From: CAWIJK01 sp963836375
GTDB taxonomy: Bacteria; Actinomycetota; Acidimicrobiia; Acidimicrobiales; RAAP-2
DNA length: 64,000 nucleotides
Direction of reading: 5' to 3'
NCBI GenBank assembly: GCA_963836375.1
Contig: CAWIJK010000002.1
Coordinates: 1,364,001 to 1,428,000, forward strand
Positions 8,367 through 16,757 of the stretch are shown piece after piece. How positions within the stretch are numbered: position 1 is the stretch's first letter; each line of letters opens with the position of its first letter. A program made the translations under genes and the position numbers. The notes under the pieces are model-generated. The model saw nothing but the letters and a program-made list of their open reading frames with translations, was not told the DNA's origin and searched no databases.

Positions 8367-9317
8367 GTGGCACGGGTCCTCGTCACCCGCCACCTCCCCG
8401 AGGGTGGCCTCGACCCGTTGGTGGCCACCGGTCATGAGGTCGTCCAGCGCGAGCGCGACATCCCCTACAGCCCTGAGGAACTGGTGGCCGCGGTGCCGGA
8501 CCACGAGGCGATCGTCTGCCTGCTCACCGACCGCATCGGGCCCGACGTGCTGGCCGCCGGGGCGGCCGGGCGCCTGAGGGTGGTGGCCAATGCGGCCGTC
8601 GGCTACGACAACATCGACGTGGCCGCGGCGGCCGGCCTGGGCATCGCCGTGTGCAACACCCCCGGGGTGCTGGACCAGACCACGGCCGATCTGGCCTTCC
8701 TCCTCATCCTGACAGCCTCCCGGCTGACCTCGGGGGCCGAGGCCGACCTGCGCGCCGGGCGCTGGGCCGGCTGGGGCATCTCGGACCACCTCGGGCGCGA
8801 CGTGCACGGGGCGATCCTCGGCCTGGTTGGCTACGGGCGCATCGCCCGGGAGGTCGCCCGGCGGGCCGAGGGGTTCGGCATGGAGGTGCTGCACCACACC
8901 CGCTCGCCCACCGGTTTCCCCGGCTACGTGGCCGACCTCGACGACCTGCTCTCGACCGCCGACATCGTGAGCCTCCACGTCCCGCTCACCGCCTCGACCC
9001 GGCACCTGATCAGTGCCCGGGAGCTCGCGCTGATGAAGGACACCGCCGTGCTGGTCAACGCGGCCCGGGGATCGGTGGTCGACGAGGCGGCGCTGGTCGA
9101 CGCCCTCGAGGCGGGGACAATCTTCGCCGCCGGCCTCGACGTCTACGAGGGCGAGCCGTCGGTGAACCCGAGGCTCCTCGGCGCCCCCCGGGTCACCCTC
9201 TTGCCCCACGTGGGAAGCGCCACCACCCAGACCAGGACCCGGATGGCCCGGCTGGCCTGCCAGGGGGTGTGCGACGTGCTGGCCGGGCGCACCCCGCCCA
9301 ACCTGGTCACCGCCTGA
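8367..9317 (+). CDS. D-isomer-specific 2-hydroxyacid dehydrogenase (glyoxylate/hydroxypyruvate reductase-like)
   Basis: 316 residues. The GTG start at 8367 directly follows the cupin stop. The catalytic-domain opening ARVLVTRHLPEGGLDPL and the NAAVGYDNIDV motif lead into the Rossmann domain with LGLVGYGRIA (GxGxxA variant). NAARGSVVDE carries the substrate Arg, DVYEGEP the Glu, and LPHVGSAT the catalytic His. It reduces 2-oxo acids such as glyoxylate or hydroxypyruvate with NAD(P)H, or runs in reverse. Being in one operon with the cupin and opposite the AllA-like gene fits a glyoxylate or 2-oxo-acid theme. Confidence 0.88.
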   Translation: MARVLVTRHLPEGGLDPLVATGHEVVQRERDIPYSPEELVAAVPDHEAIVCLLTDRIGPDVLAAGAAGRLRVVANAAVGYDNIDVAAAAGLGIAVCNTPGVLDQTTADLAFLLILTASRLTSGAEADLRAGRWAGWGISDHLGRDVHGAILGLVGYGRIAREVARRAEGFGMEVLHHTRSPTGFPGYVADLDDLLSTADIVSLHVPLTASTRHLISARELALMKDTAVLVNAARGSVVDEAALVDALEAGTIFAAGLDVYEGEPSVNPRLLGAPRVTLLPHVGSATTQTRTRMARLACQGVCDVLAGRTPPNLVTA

Positions 9318-9436
9318 GCGGACGGCGCGCCGCGCCGGGCGGCACGACCGTCGAGCGTCGGCACAGGAGGTCGACACGGTTGAACTGCGGCGCCGCCGTG
9401 GGCGACGGGGTCGGCGGGCGGCGCTTCAGCGAGGGC

Positions 9437-10063
9437 TCAGCGGGACCGGACCGCAGACTCGTCGAGCCCCAAGAGCTCGACGGTGGTCCGGCCCGCCGAC
9501 AGGGCGGCGAAGTACCCCGCCTCCTTCTCGGCCCGTTCGCGTCCGGCGGCGAGCACCTCGTCGATGACCGATGCCCCGATGACGACGACGCCGTCGCCGT
9601 CGCCCACCACCCAGTCCCCCTGGGCCACCTCCACCCCGCCGACCGTCACCGGCAAGCCGACCGTCCCGGGCAGCGACTTGGTGGCGCCGCGCAGGGCGAC
9701 GAGCGAGGAGAAAACCGGGAACCGGTGGGCCTCGAGGGCGGCGGTGTCCCGCACGCCACCGTCGATGACCAGCCCGCCCAGGCCCCGGGCCTCGGCCGCC
9801 GTAGTCAGCACCTCGCCCCAGTAGCCGCGTTCGGCGGCCGAGCCGACGTCGACCACGAGCACGCTGCCGATCGGGGCCCGGGTCACGGCGACGTGGACGG
9901 CGAGGTTGTCGCCCGGCGTGCAGTGCACCGGGTAGGCCGGGGCGGCCAGCGCCGCACCCAGCCAGGCCGGACGGATCCGGGGACGCATGGCCGTCCCCCC
10001 CGATTCCCCGAGGGTGGCCGATCCCAGGTCGCCAAGTGCCAGTGCCAGTCCCTCGGTGTCCAC
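9437..10063 (-). CDS. RraA-like / 4-hydroxy-4-methyl-2-oxoglutarate aldolase family protein
   Basis: 208 residues, GTG 10063 with AAGGGGAG upstream. The family features are LGSATLGESGG near the N-terminus, VVDVGSAAERGYWGEVLTTAAEARGL, the metal- and substrate-binding GGVRD (GLVIDGGVRD), and a late GDGDGVVVI. Genuine aldolases of this family cleave 4-carboxy-4-hydroxy-2-oxoadipate or HMG-type acids to pyruvate, a late step of aromatic ring degradation. Others are RNase E regulators, which is unlikely here. An array of 15-bp repeats lies just upstream of its start. It is convergent with the dehydrogenase operon. Confidence 0.75.
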   Translation of the reverse strand: MDTEGLALALGDLGSATLGESGGTAMRPRIRPAWLGAALAAPAYPVHCTPGDNLAVHVAVTRAPIGSVLVVDVGSAAERGYWGEVLTTAAEARGLGGLVIDGGVRDTAALEAHRFPVFSSLVALRGATKSLPGTVGLPVTVGGVEVAQGDWVVGDGDGVVVIGASVIDEVLAAGRERAEKEAGYFAALSAGRTTVELLGLDESAVRSR

Positions 10064-10085
10064 GTCACTCCCCTTCCGACCCGAG

Positions 10086-10130
10086 CTGTCGGGCCACACG
10101 CTGCCGGGCCATACGCCGTCGGGCCACACG
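10086..10130. repeat. Three tandem 15-bp repeats upstream of the RraA-like gene
   Basis: Units CTGTCGGGCCACACG, CTGCCGGGCCATACG and CCGTCGGGCCACACG are head to tail, 23 bp upstream of GTG 10063. They differ at a few positions. Similar short arrays occur at 19012, 31245 and 39082. Confidence 0.75.
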
Positions 10131-10228
10131 ATAGGAGACGACGACGGGGACTGACTCGACCGGCGCGCCCGGATCGGCCCGACCGTAGACTCGGCCGGCA
10201 TCGGGGGGACCGACACGCAGGAGGCGAC

Positions 10229-10702
10229 ATGGTCCGGGGCGAGGGCACCACGGTGGTGATGGGGGTGAGCCCCGACGAGGCGTTCGACTTCGTCCTCGAC
10301 CCGGCCCAGTACACCAAGGCCGACACCAAGATGGTCTGGGTCACCAAGTTGGCCGACACGCCCGACGGGATGATCGCCCGCGAGGACGGCACCTTCTTGG
10401 GCCGGTTCCGCGGGTCGGTGATCACCCGCTACCGCTGGGAGCGCCCCACCCGCATCGACGTCACCTTGGAGCACGGGGTGCCCCGGTCCCTGCACGCCAC
10501 CTTCGAGATCGACGAGGTGCCCGGCGGCACCCGGATCCGCCACGTCGAAGAGCTCGACCTCGGCCACGGGCCCCTGGGGCTCCTCCACGACGCGTTCGCC
10601 GGCGGGTGGTTCGCCCGGTCGGTCACGGCCGAGGTCGCCGAGATCGGGCGGCTGCTCGAGGCCGGCGAGCGGGGCCGGGGCGTCGACGGCGAGGCCGCCT
10701 GA
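10229..10702 (+). CDS. SRPBCC (START/Bet v1-like) family protein
   Basis: 157 residues, ATG 10229 with AGGAGG upstream and a -10-like TAGACT about 30 bases before. The pattern VVMGVSPDEAFDFVLDPAQY, then GRFRGSVITRYRWERPTRIDV, then GTRIRHVEELDLG, is a helix-grip SRPBCC fold that forms a hydrophobic ligand cavity. Such proteins bind or cyclise lipid-like or aromatic compounds. The next gene begins one base after its stop, so they form a two-gene unit. No specific ligand can be named. Confidence 0.7.
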   Translation: MVRGEGTTVVMGVSPDEAFDFVLDPAQYTKADTKMVWVTKLADTPDGMIAREDGTFLGRFRGSVITRYRWERPTRIDVTLEHGVPRSLHATFEIDEVPGGTRIRHVEELDLGHGPLGLLHDAFAGGWFARSVTAEVAEIGRLLEAGERGRGVDGEAA

Positions 10703-10703
10703 C

Positions 10704-11402
10704 GTGGCGGGCCGCCCGATGTACATCGTGACCCAGGTGGCGCCCTACGTCGACGAGGGACCGGCCGGGGTCCACGGGGTCCTCGGCCAGGCCACGACCG
10801 GACTGGCCGAGCTGGCGCGTTTGTCCGACCTCGAGCCGGTGGCGGTGGCCGACGTGGCCGACGTGGCCCCGGCCGAGCTGGACAACGGGGGCGTGCTGGC
10901 CCTGTTCACCATCGGCGAGACCCCCTTCACCGCGGCCCAGCGCCAGGCGGTCTCCGGCGCCTGGCGGGCCGGGCGCCTGGCCGTGCTGGGCGTGCACTCG
11001 GCCACCGATGCCTGCCACTGCTGGGAGGACTACGGCCGGGTGCTCGGGGCCCGCTTCGACGGCCACCCCTGGACCCAGGACTTCGACGTCGACGTCGTCG
11101 ACCGCTCCCACCCGGCCACCGCCCACCTCGAGGCGACGTGGCCCTGGCATGACGAGGTCTACCTCTTCGCCGACCTGCGTCCCGACGCCCGGGTCCTCCT
11201 GCGCCTGGCCGACGGGCAGCTGGACATGACGGCCCCGGGGGCCCGCACCCCGGCCTGCGGGTTCCCCCTGGCCTGGTGCCACACCGAGGCCGGGGGCCGG
11301 ACGTTCTACAGCGCCCTCGGGCACTTCCCAGGGGCCTGGGAGACACCGGACTACCTCCGCCACCTGGGCGGTGGGCTGGGCTGGCTCCTCGGGACCGCCT
11401 AG
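10704..11402 (+). CDS. ThuA-like domain protein
   Basis: 232 residues from GTG 10704, one base after the SRPBCC stop. The glutamine-amidotransferase-like ThuA fold is recognisable by GVHSATDACHCWEDY, PLAWCHTEAGGRTFYSALGH and a terminal GGGLGWLLG. ThuA domains are linked to sugar utilisation (trehalose, other glycans), often oxidising 3-keto-sugars or acting as lyase partners, but many are uncharacterised. Here no sugar transporter is adjacent; the closest glycoside enzyme is the GH38 mannosidase at 22242. Confidence 0.72.
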   Translation: MAGRPMYIVTQVAPYVDEGPAGVHGVLGQATTGLAELARLSDLEPVAVADVADVAPAELDNGGVLALFTIGETPFTAAQRQAVSGAWRAGRLAVLGVHSATDACHCWEDYGRVLGARFDGHPWTQDFDVDVVDRSHPATAHLEATWPWHDEVYLFADLRPDARVLLRLADGQLDMTAPGARTPACGFPLAWCHTEAGGRTFYSALGHFPGAWETPDYLRHLGGGLGWLLGTA

Positions 11403-11475
11403 GACCCCGGCCGCCCGGCGGGCCGCCCGGGCGGGACCCCGGGCCCGACGGGCCAGGGGGCCGGCCGGTACTGTG

Positions 11476-11489
11476 TGACGCCGGTGTCA
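11476..11489. promoter_or_regulatory. TGAC-N6-GTCA operator, site 4 (alcohol dehydrogenase operon)
   Basis: TGACGCCGGTGTCA follows the -10-like TACTGT (11469-11474) by a single base, so it covers the predicted transcription start of the operon beginning at 11516. This is a classic repressor position. Confidence 0.7.
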
Positions 11490-11519
11490 GATTCCCCACA
11501 GAACGAGGTGTCACCGTGA
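11484..11519 (+). other. Possible leaderless 11-codon upstream ORF coupled to alcohol dehydrogenase
   Basis: GTG at 11484 lies nine bases after TACTGT and reads VSDSPQNEVSP. Its TGA overlaps the dehydrogenase start codon at 11516 (GTGA). The upstream ORF begins inside the operator. It may be chance; compare 3152, 35821 and 61815. Confidence 0.3.
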
Positions 11520-12589
11520 GCGAGTTGCCCGACGTGATGCCCGCGGCGGTCTACCAGAAGCCCGGGGTGGTGACGGTCGAGGAGCGGCCGGTGCCCGTGG
11601 CCGGGCCCGGCCAGGTCCTGATCGAGGTGGACCACTGCGGGATCTGCGGGTCCGACATCCACATGCTGCGCGACGGGTGGGCCCACAAGCCCGGGTTCAT
11701 CGCAGGCCACGAGTACTCGGGGGTGATCGTCGACGTGGGCGACGGGGTCGAGGGCTGGGCGGTCGGCCAGGACGTGGTCGGCGGCCCGTCCCCCAAGTGC
11801 GGGCACTGCCGGCGCTGCCTCGAAGGCAAACCCTCCCAGTGCGAGAACCGGTCCGGACTGACCATGGACCACGCCGACGGGGCCTTCGCCCGCTACGCCG
11901 TGGTGCGGGCCACCTCGCTCCTCGCCCTGCCCGAGGGGCTCTCGGCCCGCCACGCGGCACTGGCCGAACCCCTCGCCGTCGCCCTCCACGGCATCACCCG
12001 CTCGGGCATCGGCCAGGGGGATACGGCCATGGTCATCGGGGTCGGCCCCATCGGGGCCCTCACCATCGCCGCCCTGCGGGCCCGGGGGATCGGGCCGATC
12101 ACCGCGGTCGAGCCCGGCGAGAAGCGCCAGCAGCTGGCCCGGGACCTGGGCGCCGACCTGGTGCTCGAGCCGGGCGACCTCGAGCTGTTCACGTCCTTCG
12201 AGCCCGAGCGCATCGCCGAGCGGGCGGTCCACGTGGTCCTCGAGTGCTCGGGCAAGAAGGAGGCGATGGAGGCCGGGTTCCACCAACTGCGCCGCGGGGG
12301 CACGATGGCCCTGGTCGGTGCGGGCATCGAGCACCCCACCTTCGACCCCAACCGGTTCATCCTCAACGAGCTGACCGTGTGCGGCTCGTTCATCTACGAC
12401 AAGGACGGTTTCGAGCGGGCGCTCGAGCTCCTCGCCTCGGGCGACCTGCCCAACGAGCGGCTGATTGAGCCCGGCGACGTGCCCCTGGACGGGATCTCAG
12501 AGGCCATCGAGGGACTGGCCACCGGCCGCATCGGGGGAAAGGTGATGGTGGTCCCCCGCCTCTCGGGCGAGGCCGCGGTGTCGCGATGA
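11516..12589 (+). CDS. Zinc-dependent medium-chain alcohol dehydrogenase
   Basis: 357 residues, GTG 11516 with AACGAGG upstream. It has HCGICGSDIHML (catalytic zinc Cys), GHEYSG (His-Glu), and a structural zinc loop SPKCGHCRRCLEGKPSQC with four cysteines. The Rossmann motif is GVGPIGAL. It oxidises secondary or polyol alcohols with NAD(P); the family includes sorbitol/butanediol-type dehydrogenases. It is the first gene of a three-gene operon with 4-base overlaps (VOC protein, LLM oxidoreductase) under operator site 4. The substrate is probably a pathway hydroxyl intermediate. Confidence 0.88.
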   Translation: MSELPDVMPAAVYQKPGVVTVEERPVPVAGPGQVLIEVDHCGICGSDIHMLRDGWAHKPGFIAGHEYSGVIVDVGDGVEGWAVGQDVVGGPSPKCGHCRRCLEGKPSQCENRSGLTMDHADGAFARYAVVRATSLLALPEGLSARHAALAEPLAVALHGITRSGIGQGDTAMVIGVGPIGALTIAALRARGIGPITAVEPGEKRQQLARDLGADLVLEPGDLELFTSFEPERIAERAVHVVLECSGKKEAMEAGFHQLRRGGTMALVGAGIEHPTFDPNRFILNELTVCGSFIYDKDGFERALELLASGDLPNERLIEPGDVPLDGISEAIEGLATGRIGGKVMVVPRLSGEAAVSR

Positions 12590-13032
12590 CCCACCCCTAC
12601 TACCCGTCGGGCAACCCCCACTTCAACCACGTCGCCATGAGCGTGCCGGCCGACCTCCTCGACGAGTCGGGCCGCAAGCAGATCGTGGCGTTCTGGGACG
12701 AGGTCTTCGGCTTCACCGAGATGCCGACCATGTCCATCGACCGCAAGCGCTTGATCCTGAGCTGCGTGCACTGGGACCAGTTCATCTTCCTGATCGCCGA
12801 CGACGAGCCCATGACGTGCCCGCGCATGGACCACTTCGGGCTGTCGGTCGGAACGCTCGAGGAGCTCAAGGGCGTCCAGTCCCGGGCCGAGGCCTACCGC
12901 CAACGTGACCCGCGGGTCGACCTGATCGACCTGCACGTGGACGACCAGGGACGGATCAGGATCCACTCGCTCTACGTGCGGTACCTGCTGCCCATGATGT
13001 GCGAGCTCCAGTGGTGGGAGTTCACCTCGTGA
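12586..13032 (+). CDS. VOC-superfamily (glyoxalase/bleomycin-resistance-like) protein
   Basis: 148 residues. ATG 12586 overlaps the preceding stop (ATGA). NPHFNHVAMSVPADLL opens a VOC beta-alpha-beta-beta-beta module, with VAFWDEVFGF and DHFGLSVGTLEEL as the second half-signature. A long tail ends in CELQWWEF. VOC enzymes use a divalent metal for dioxygenase, isomerase or epimerase chemistry; His15 (NH), His836-equivalent positions cannot be assigned with confidence, but NHV and DHFG supply likely ligands. The overlaps on both sides mean it is translated with the dehydrogenase and LLM enzyme, so it acts in the same pathway. Confidence 0.7.
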   Translation: MTHPYYPSGNPHFNHVAMSVPADLLDESGRKQIVAFWDEVFGFTEMPTMSIDRKRLILSCVHWDQFIFLIADDEPMTCPRMDHFGLSVGTLEELKGVQSRAEAYRQRDPRVDLIDLHVDDQGRIRIHSLYVRYLLPMMCELQWWEFTS

Positions 13033-14033
13033 CCCCGCCGGCGGGCGCGGCCGCCGGCGCCGACGGGCTGCGCTACGGGGTCTTCGTCCCCCAGGGCTGG
13101 AAGCTCGAGTACACCGGCTGGTCGGCCCCCGACGCCTGGGCCCGCTCGGTAGAGCTGGCCCGCCTGGCCGAGGACCTCGGCTACGACCACCTCTGGGTGT
13201 ACGACCACGTCGAGACCGTGCCCCGGCGCGAGCCCGAGCACCTCTTCGAGGCCTTCACCATGCTGGCCGCCCTGTCCCAGGTCACCACCCGGGCCCAGCT
13301 GGGCCAGCTGGTCACCTGCTCGTCGTACCGCAACGCCGGGCTGCTGGCCAAAGAGGCCGCCTGCATCGATGTGTACTCGGCCGGACGGCTCATCCTCGGG
13401 CTGGGGGCCGGCTGGTTCCACCAGGAGTACGCCTCCTACGGCTACGAGTACCCGCCCGACCGCCGCCGCCTCGCCGTCTTGGAGGAGACCCTCGAGGTGG
13501 TGCGCCGCCTCTGGACCGAGGACTCGGTGAGCTTCGACGGCGAGCACCTGCACTTCGCCGACGCCCACTGCCACCCCAAGCCCCTCCAGCAGCTGCCCCG
13601 GGTGCTGGTCGGCGGGGGCGGCGAGCAGGTCACCCTGCGGATCGCCGCACGGCACGCCGACGCCACCAACTGGCAGGTCGGGCTGGAGTCGTTCATCACC
13701 AAGTCGGCGCTGCTCGAGCGCTACTGCGAGGAGGTGGGCCGGCCCTTCGGGTCGATCGTGCGCACCCATGGCCCGGACTGCGCCATCTTCGACACCGACG
13801 CCGAGTGCCGCGCCTGGTGCGAGTCCCCGGGCGGGGGGAACCTCTGGGGCCCCTCGTCGACCGACGACTACCTGGCCGAGAACCTGGTGGGCACGGTCGA
13901 GCAGGTGACCGAAAAGACCCAGGGCTTCGTCGACGCTGGGTGCAAGGAGTTCATCTTGTGGCTCCGCGACTACCCGGGCGACGAGACCCTGCGACGGTTC
14001 ATGGGAGAGGTCGTCCCGAAGCTCAGAGCCTGA
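13029..14033 (+). CDS. LLM-class F420-dependent oxidoreductase
   Basis: 334 residues. GTG 13029 overlaps the VOC stop (GTGA). Luciferase-like monooxygenase fold: LARLAEDLGYDHLWVYDH, then TRAQLGQLVTCSSYRN, then LILGLGAGWFHQEY, and VLVGGGGEQVTLRIAARHAD. These are the TIM-barrel signatures of actinobacterial F420-dependent reductases or FMN monooxygenases; F420 use is inferred from family and lineage. It is the last gene of the operator-4 operon. The substrate is unknown, presumably a product of the dehydrogenase and VOC steps. Confidence 0.85.
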   Translation: MTPPAGAAAGADGLRYGVFVPQGWKLEYTGWSAPDAWARSVELARLAEDLGYDHLWVYDHVETVPRREPEHLFEAFTMLAALSQVTTRAQLGQLVTCSSYRNAGLLAKEAACIDVYSAGRLILGLGAGWFHQEYASYGYEYPPDRRRLAVLEETLEVVRRLWTEDSVSFDGEHLHFADAHCHPKPLQQLPRVLVGGGGEQVTLRIAARHADATNWQVGLESFITKSALLERYCEEVGRPFGSIVRTHGPDCAIFDTDAECRAWCESPGGGNLWGPSSTDDYLAENLVGTVEQVTEKTQGFVDAGCKEFILWLRDYPGDETLRRFMGEVVPKLRA

Positions 14034-14070
14034 CCGGCCGGCCGGCGGCTGACCGGCCCTCTCGGGTCGC

Positions 14071-14093
14071 CGGGCGCCGGGCGCCGGGCGCCG
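14071..14093. repeat. 7-bp tandem repeat CGGGCGC x3.3
   Basis: Three perfect copies of CGGGCGC plus CGG lie between the two LLM genes, ending 12 bp before the -10-like TAGGGT of the next gene. The sequence is self-complementary (GGCGCC) and may form a hairpin that ends the upstream operon. Confidence 0.7.
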
Positions 14094-14117
14094 GTGAGCT
14101 TCGCTAGGGTCGCGCCA

Positions 14118-14948
14118 GTGCGGTTCGGGATCGACATCGCCCAGCAGCGGATGGCGTTCGCCGAGGTCGTCGACCGGGCCCGCTTCGCCGAGGAGCTGGG
14201 GTTCGACGGGGCCTGGGGCTTCGACCACTTCGTGCCGATGTACGGCGAGGGGCCCGGGAACTGCTTCGAGGGCATGACCACCCTGGCCGCCCTGGCCACC
14301 GCCACCTCGAGGATCCGCCTGGGCCTCTTGGTGACCGGCGTGACCTACCGCCACCCCTCGGTGCTCGCCGCTCAGGCGCTCACCGTCGACCATGCCTCGT
14401 CGGGCCGGCTGGAACTGGCCCTCGGCGCGGCGTGGTTCGAACCCGAGCACCGCCAGCTGGGGATCGACTTCCCCCCGACCTCCCAGCGCTTCGACATCTT
14501 GGAGGACACCTGCGAGATCGTGAGCCGGCTCTTCACCGGCGACGAGGTCTCCTACCGCGGCGCACGATTCAGCCTCGAGGACGCCCGCATGCGCCCGCCC
14601 CCGGTGCAACGGCCCCGGCCGCCGATCTGGATCGGCGGGTCCGGTCCCCGCCGCACCCTGCCCCTGGCCGCCCGCCACGCCGACGTGTGGCACACCTTCG
14701 CCGACCCGGCCCGGATGGCCGAGCTCGGGGCCCAGGTGGACCGGCTGGCCGAGGCGGCGGGCCGGGACCCCGCCTCGATCACCAGGGCGTCGTCGCTCTC
14801 GCTCTCAGAACCCCTCGACGAGATCCGGCGCACCGTCGCCGCCATGCGCGACGCCAAGGTGGGCTACCTCGTCTGCGGGTGGCCCGGCGAGGGCCGGGGA
14901 CGGGTCGAGGAGTTCGCCGGCGAGATCCTGGGCACCCTCGACGACTGA
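14118..14948 (+). CDS. LLM-class F420-dependent oxidoreductase (second copy)
   Basis: 276 residues from GTG 14118, chosen because TAGGGT (14105-14110) lies seven bases upstream and the protein then begins VRFGIDIAQQ as in its family. It has FAEELGFDGAWGFDHFVPMY, SRIRLGLLVTGVTYRHPSVLA, LELALGAAWFEPEHRQLGI and IWIGGSGPRRTLPLAARHAD, a compact LLM TIM barrel. It differs enough from the 13029 protein to act on another substrate or step. It has its own leaderless promoter and is convergent with the aldo/keto reductase gene. Confidence 0.85.
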   Translation: MRFGIDIAQQRMAFAEVVDRARFAEELGFDGAWGFDHFVPMYGEGPGNCFEGMTTLAALATATSRIRLGLLVTGVTYRHPSVLAAQALTVDHASSGRLELALGAAWFEPEHRQLGIDFPPTSQRFDILEDTCEIVSRLFTGDEVSYRGARFSLEDARMRPPPVQRPRPPIWIGGSGPRRTLPLAARHADVWHTFADPARMAELGAQVDRLAEAAGRDPASITRASSLSLSEPLDEIRRTVAAMRDAKVGYLVCGWPGEGRGRVEEFAGEILGTLDD

Positions 14949-14965
14949 GCGGCGGGTCGGCGGAC

Positions 14966-15823
14966 TCAGCGCGGCATGGGGAAGATGTGGGGCTCCCCCG
15001 CCACCTGGCCCGCCGCCGCCGCCAGCCCGCCGGCGTCGAGGGCCTCGAAGCGGTTGGCCGCCTCGAGGGCCAGCGGGAGCACCCCGAGGTCCCCCGGCGT
15101 GCAAAAGGCGTGGACGCCGTCGACCGACAGGGCGAAGCGCACACCGCGGGCCACCTCGTCGGGTGTCGTGTACGGCTCGTACCAGGTGTCCTGGGCATGC
15201 GGCCGCGCACCCCAGGGCCGGGCCGCCGCCGCCTTGATGGCCATCACCCCGAGGTCGCGCCGGGCGCACTCGGCCAGGAGCGCCTCGGCGTCGCGCCGGT
15301 AGTCGGGGTCCGCCCACAGGCGGGGGTTGACCGGGAACATGACGGTGTCGAGGTCGTAGCGCCGCAGGGCCTCGAGGTGGGCGGCCGGCGCCGTCAGGTC
15401 GTGACCGGTCACCCCGACGAAGCGGCACAGGCCCTCCTCGCGGGCCCGCAGGACGGCCTCGGCGGCGCCGGATCGCCGGTCGAGCTCGTCGACACTGGTC
15501 ACCGCGTGCAGCTGGTAGAGGTCGAACGAGTCGCACCCGAGCAGGCTGAGCGACTCCTCGAGCTGGGCCCGGACGCCGTCGGCGCTGTGGCGCAGGGACT
15601 TGCACCCGACGAACAGGCGGTCCCGCACGGCGGGGAGCAACGGCCCGAGCAGCTCCTGGGCCCGCCCGTACTGGGGGGCGATGTCGAGATGGTTGACCCC
15701 GGCGCGCAGGGCGGCCTCGAAGGCCTCGGCCGAGACCTCGGGAGCCGAGTCCCAGAAGGCGGCCGCCCCGAGGATGGCCAGCGACGAGAAGTGCCCGGTC
15801 CTGCCCAGCCGGCGGGTCTGCAT
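14966..15823 (-). CDS. Aldo/keto reductase
   Basis: 285 residues. The start ATG 15823 is six bases after TACCGT, a leaderless pattern. MQTRRLGRTGHFSSLAILG, GVNHLDIAPQYGRAQELLG (the Asp/Tyr pair), FVGCKSL (Lys) and DLYQLHAV (His) supply the AKR catalytic tetrad Asp-Tyr-Lys-His in a TIM barrel. The C-terminal part is shorter than in typical 320-residue AKRs. It reduces aldehydes or ketones with NADPH. It is divergent from the secreted protein gene at 15906, with an 82-bp gap carrying both promoters. Confidence 0.83.
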   Translation of the reverse strand: MQTRRLGRTGHFSSLAILGAAAFWDSAPEVSAEAFEAALRAGVNHLDIAPQYGRAQELLGPLLPAVRDRLFVGCKSLRHSADGVRAQLEESLSLLGCDSFDLYQLHAVTSVDELDRRSGAAEAVLRAREEGLCRFVGVTGHDLTAPAAHLEALRRYDLDTVMFPVNPRLWADPDYRRDAEALLAECARRDLGVMAIKAAAARPWGARPHAQDTWYEPYTTPDEVARGVRFALSVDGVHAFCTPGDLGVLPLALEAANRFEALDAGGLAAAAGQVAGEPHIFPMPR

Positions 15824-15905
15824 GTAGGCACGGTAGCGCCCGGGCCCCCGGGTGGGCCGCCCGCCGCGACCTCCTCGCCGCGCCGGGGGCTGTTAGCGTC
15901 GCCCG
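15824..15905. promoter_or_regulatory. Divergent pair of leaderless promoters
   Basis: TACCGT on the minus strand (15835-15830) is six bases before ATG 15823, and TAGCGT on the plus strand (15894-15899) is six bases before ATG 15906. Neither gene has a ribosome-binding site. Both transcripts should begin at or next to the start codon. Confidence 0.6.
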
Positions 15906-16730
15906 ATGCCCGAGAATCCCGAGCGCACGATTCCCGCCGGTCCGAGGCGCCCCCGTCGGCGCACCGCCGCGCGGCTGGCTGCCGGGGCGGCTGCCTGCGG
16001 GACCCTCCTCGCCCCGCTCCTGGCCGCCGGGGGCGCCGGGGCCGCCTCCAGCCCGGCTGCCCTGGTCGCCGCGTCGAAGTCGGCGGCGACCAAGCAGCAC
16101 TCGGCGCACTTCGTGGCCGTGAGCAGCCTTGGTGCCAACTCGGTCACCATCGTGGCCGACGTCGGCCAGGCCTCGGGGAAAGAGACGATCCGGCTGCGCA
16201 ACTCCGGGCAGACCGGCCTGATCTCGGGCCGCTACGACGGCAAGGCCGTCTACTTCAGAGGCGACGCCAACGGGCTCGTCGGCTACCTCGGGATGCCCTC
16301 CAGCCTGGCCACCAAGTACGCCGGGCGCTGGATCGCCTTCACCTCGGACCAGAAGAGCTACGCCGCCATCGCCAAGTCGTTGACCCTGCCCGAGGCCATC
16401 GCCCAGATCTCGATGGCCCCCCCCTACACCTCGTCGACCGGCCCGAGGGCGGGCGGGTCCCCGACGGTGCTGGTGCGCGGCACCTCGGCCGCGTTCTCGT
16501 CGTCGGGCTCCAAGGGCTCGGCGACCATGACCATCGTGGGCAGCGGCACGCCGCTGCCGGTCACCTTCTCGGGCTCGGGCACCCAGAGCGGCAAGACCGA
16601 GCGGGGCAACGTGGTGTTCACCAAGTGGAACGAGCCGCTGAACGTCGTCGCCCCGTCGTCTTCGGTCAACGCCGACACGATCACCAGCCCCTCGTCGTCC
16701 GGCTCGTCCTCGAGCTCGTCGGGCGGCTGA
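15906..16730 (+). CDS. Secreted protein of unknown function, serine-rich C-terminus
   Basis: 274 residues. An Arg-rich N-terminus (RRPRRRTAARL) is followed by a hydrophobic Ala/Leu stretch ending AAGGAGAAS, a signal peptide possibly of twin-arginine type. The mature part (KSAATKQHSAHFVAVSSLG, GKAVYFRGDANGLVGYLG, GRWIAFTSDQKSY) resembles the LppX/LprG-like fold of extracytoplasmic lipid carriers by pattern only, but there is no lipobox. It ends in a 12-residue run of mostly Ser. A similar architecture is seen in the protein at 60858. Function unknown. Confidence 0.7.
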   Translation: MPENPERTIPAGPRRPRRRTAARLAAGAAACGTLLAPLLAAGGAGAASSPAALVAASKSAATKQHSAHFVAVSSLGANSVTIVADVGQASGKETIRLRNSGQTGLISGRYDGKAVYFRGDANGLVGYLGMPSSLATKYAGRWIAFTSDQKSYAAIAKSLTLPEAIAQISMAPPYTSSTGPRAGGSPTVLVRGTSAAFSSSGSKGSATMTIVGSGTPLPVTFSGSGTQSGKTERGNVVFTKWNEPLNVVAPSSSVNADTITSPSSSGSSSSSSGG

Positions 16731-16732
16731 GC

Positions 16733-16745
16733 GCCCGCTGAGCGG
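16733..16745. terminator. Hairpin between convergent genes
   Basis: CCCGCTGAGCGGG forms a 5-bp GC stem within the 27-bp gap between stops at 16730 (+) and 16758 (-). No T-run is present. Confidence 0.35.
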
Positions 16746-16757
16746 GACCGTCCGTTC

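Noticed and set aside
14432..16741. 769-codon plus-strand open frame spanning three genes
   Set aside because: It crosses real genes on both strands and has only low-complexity sequence.
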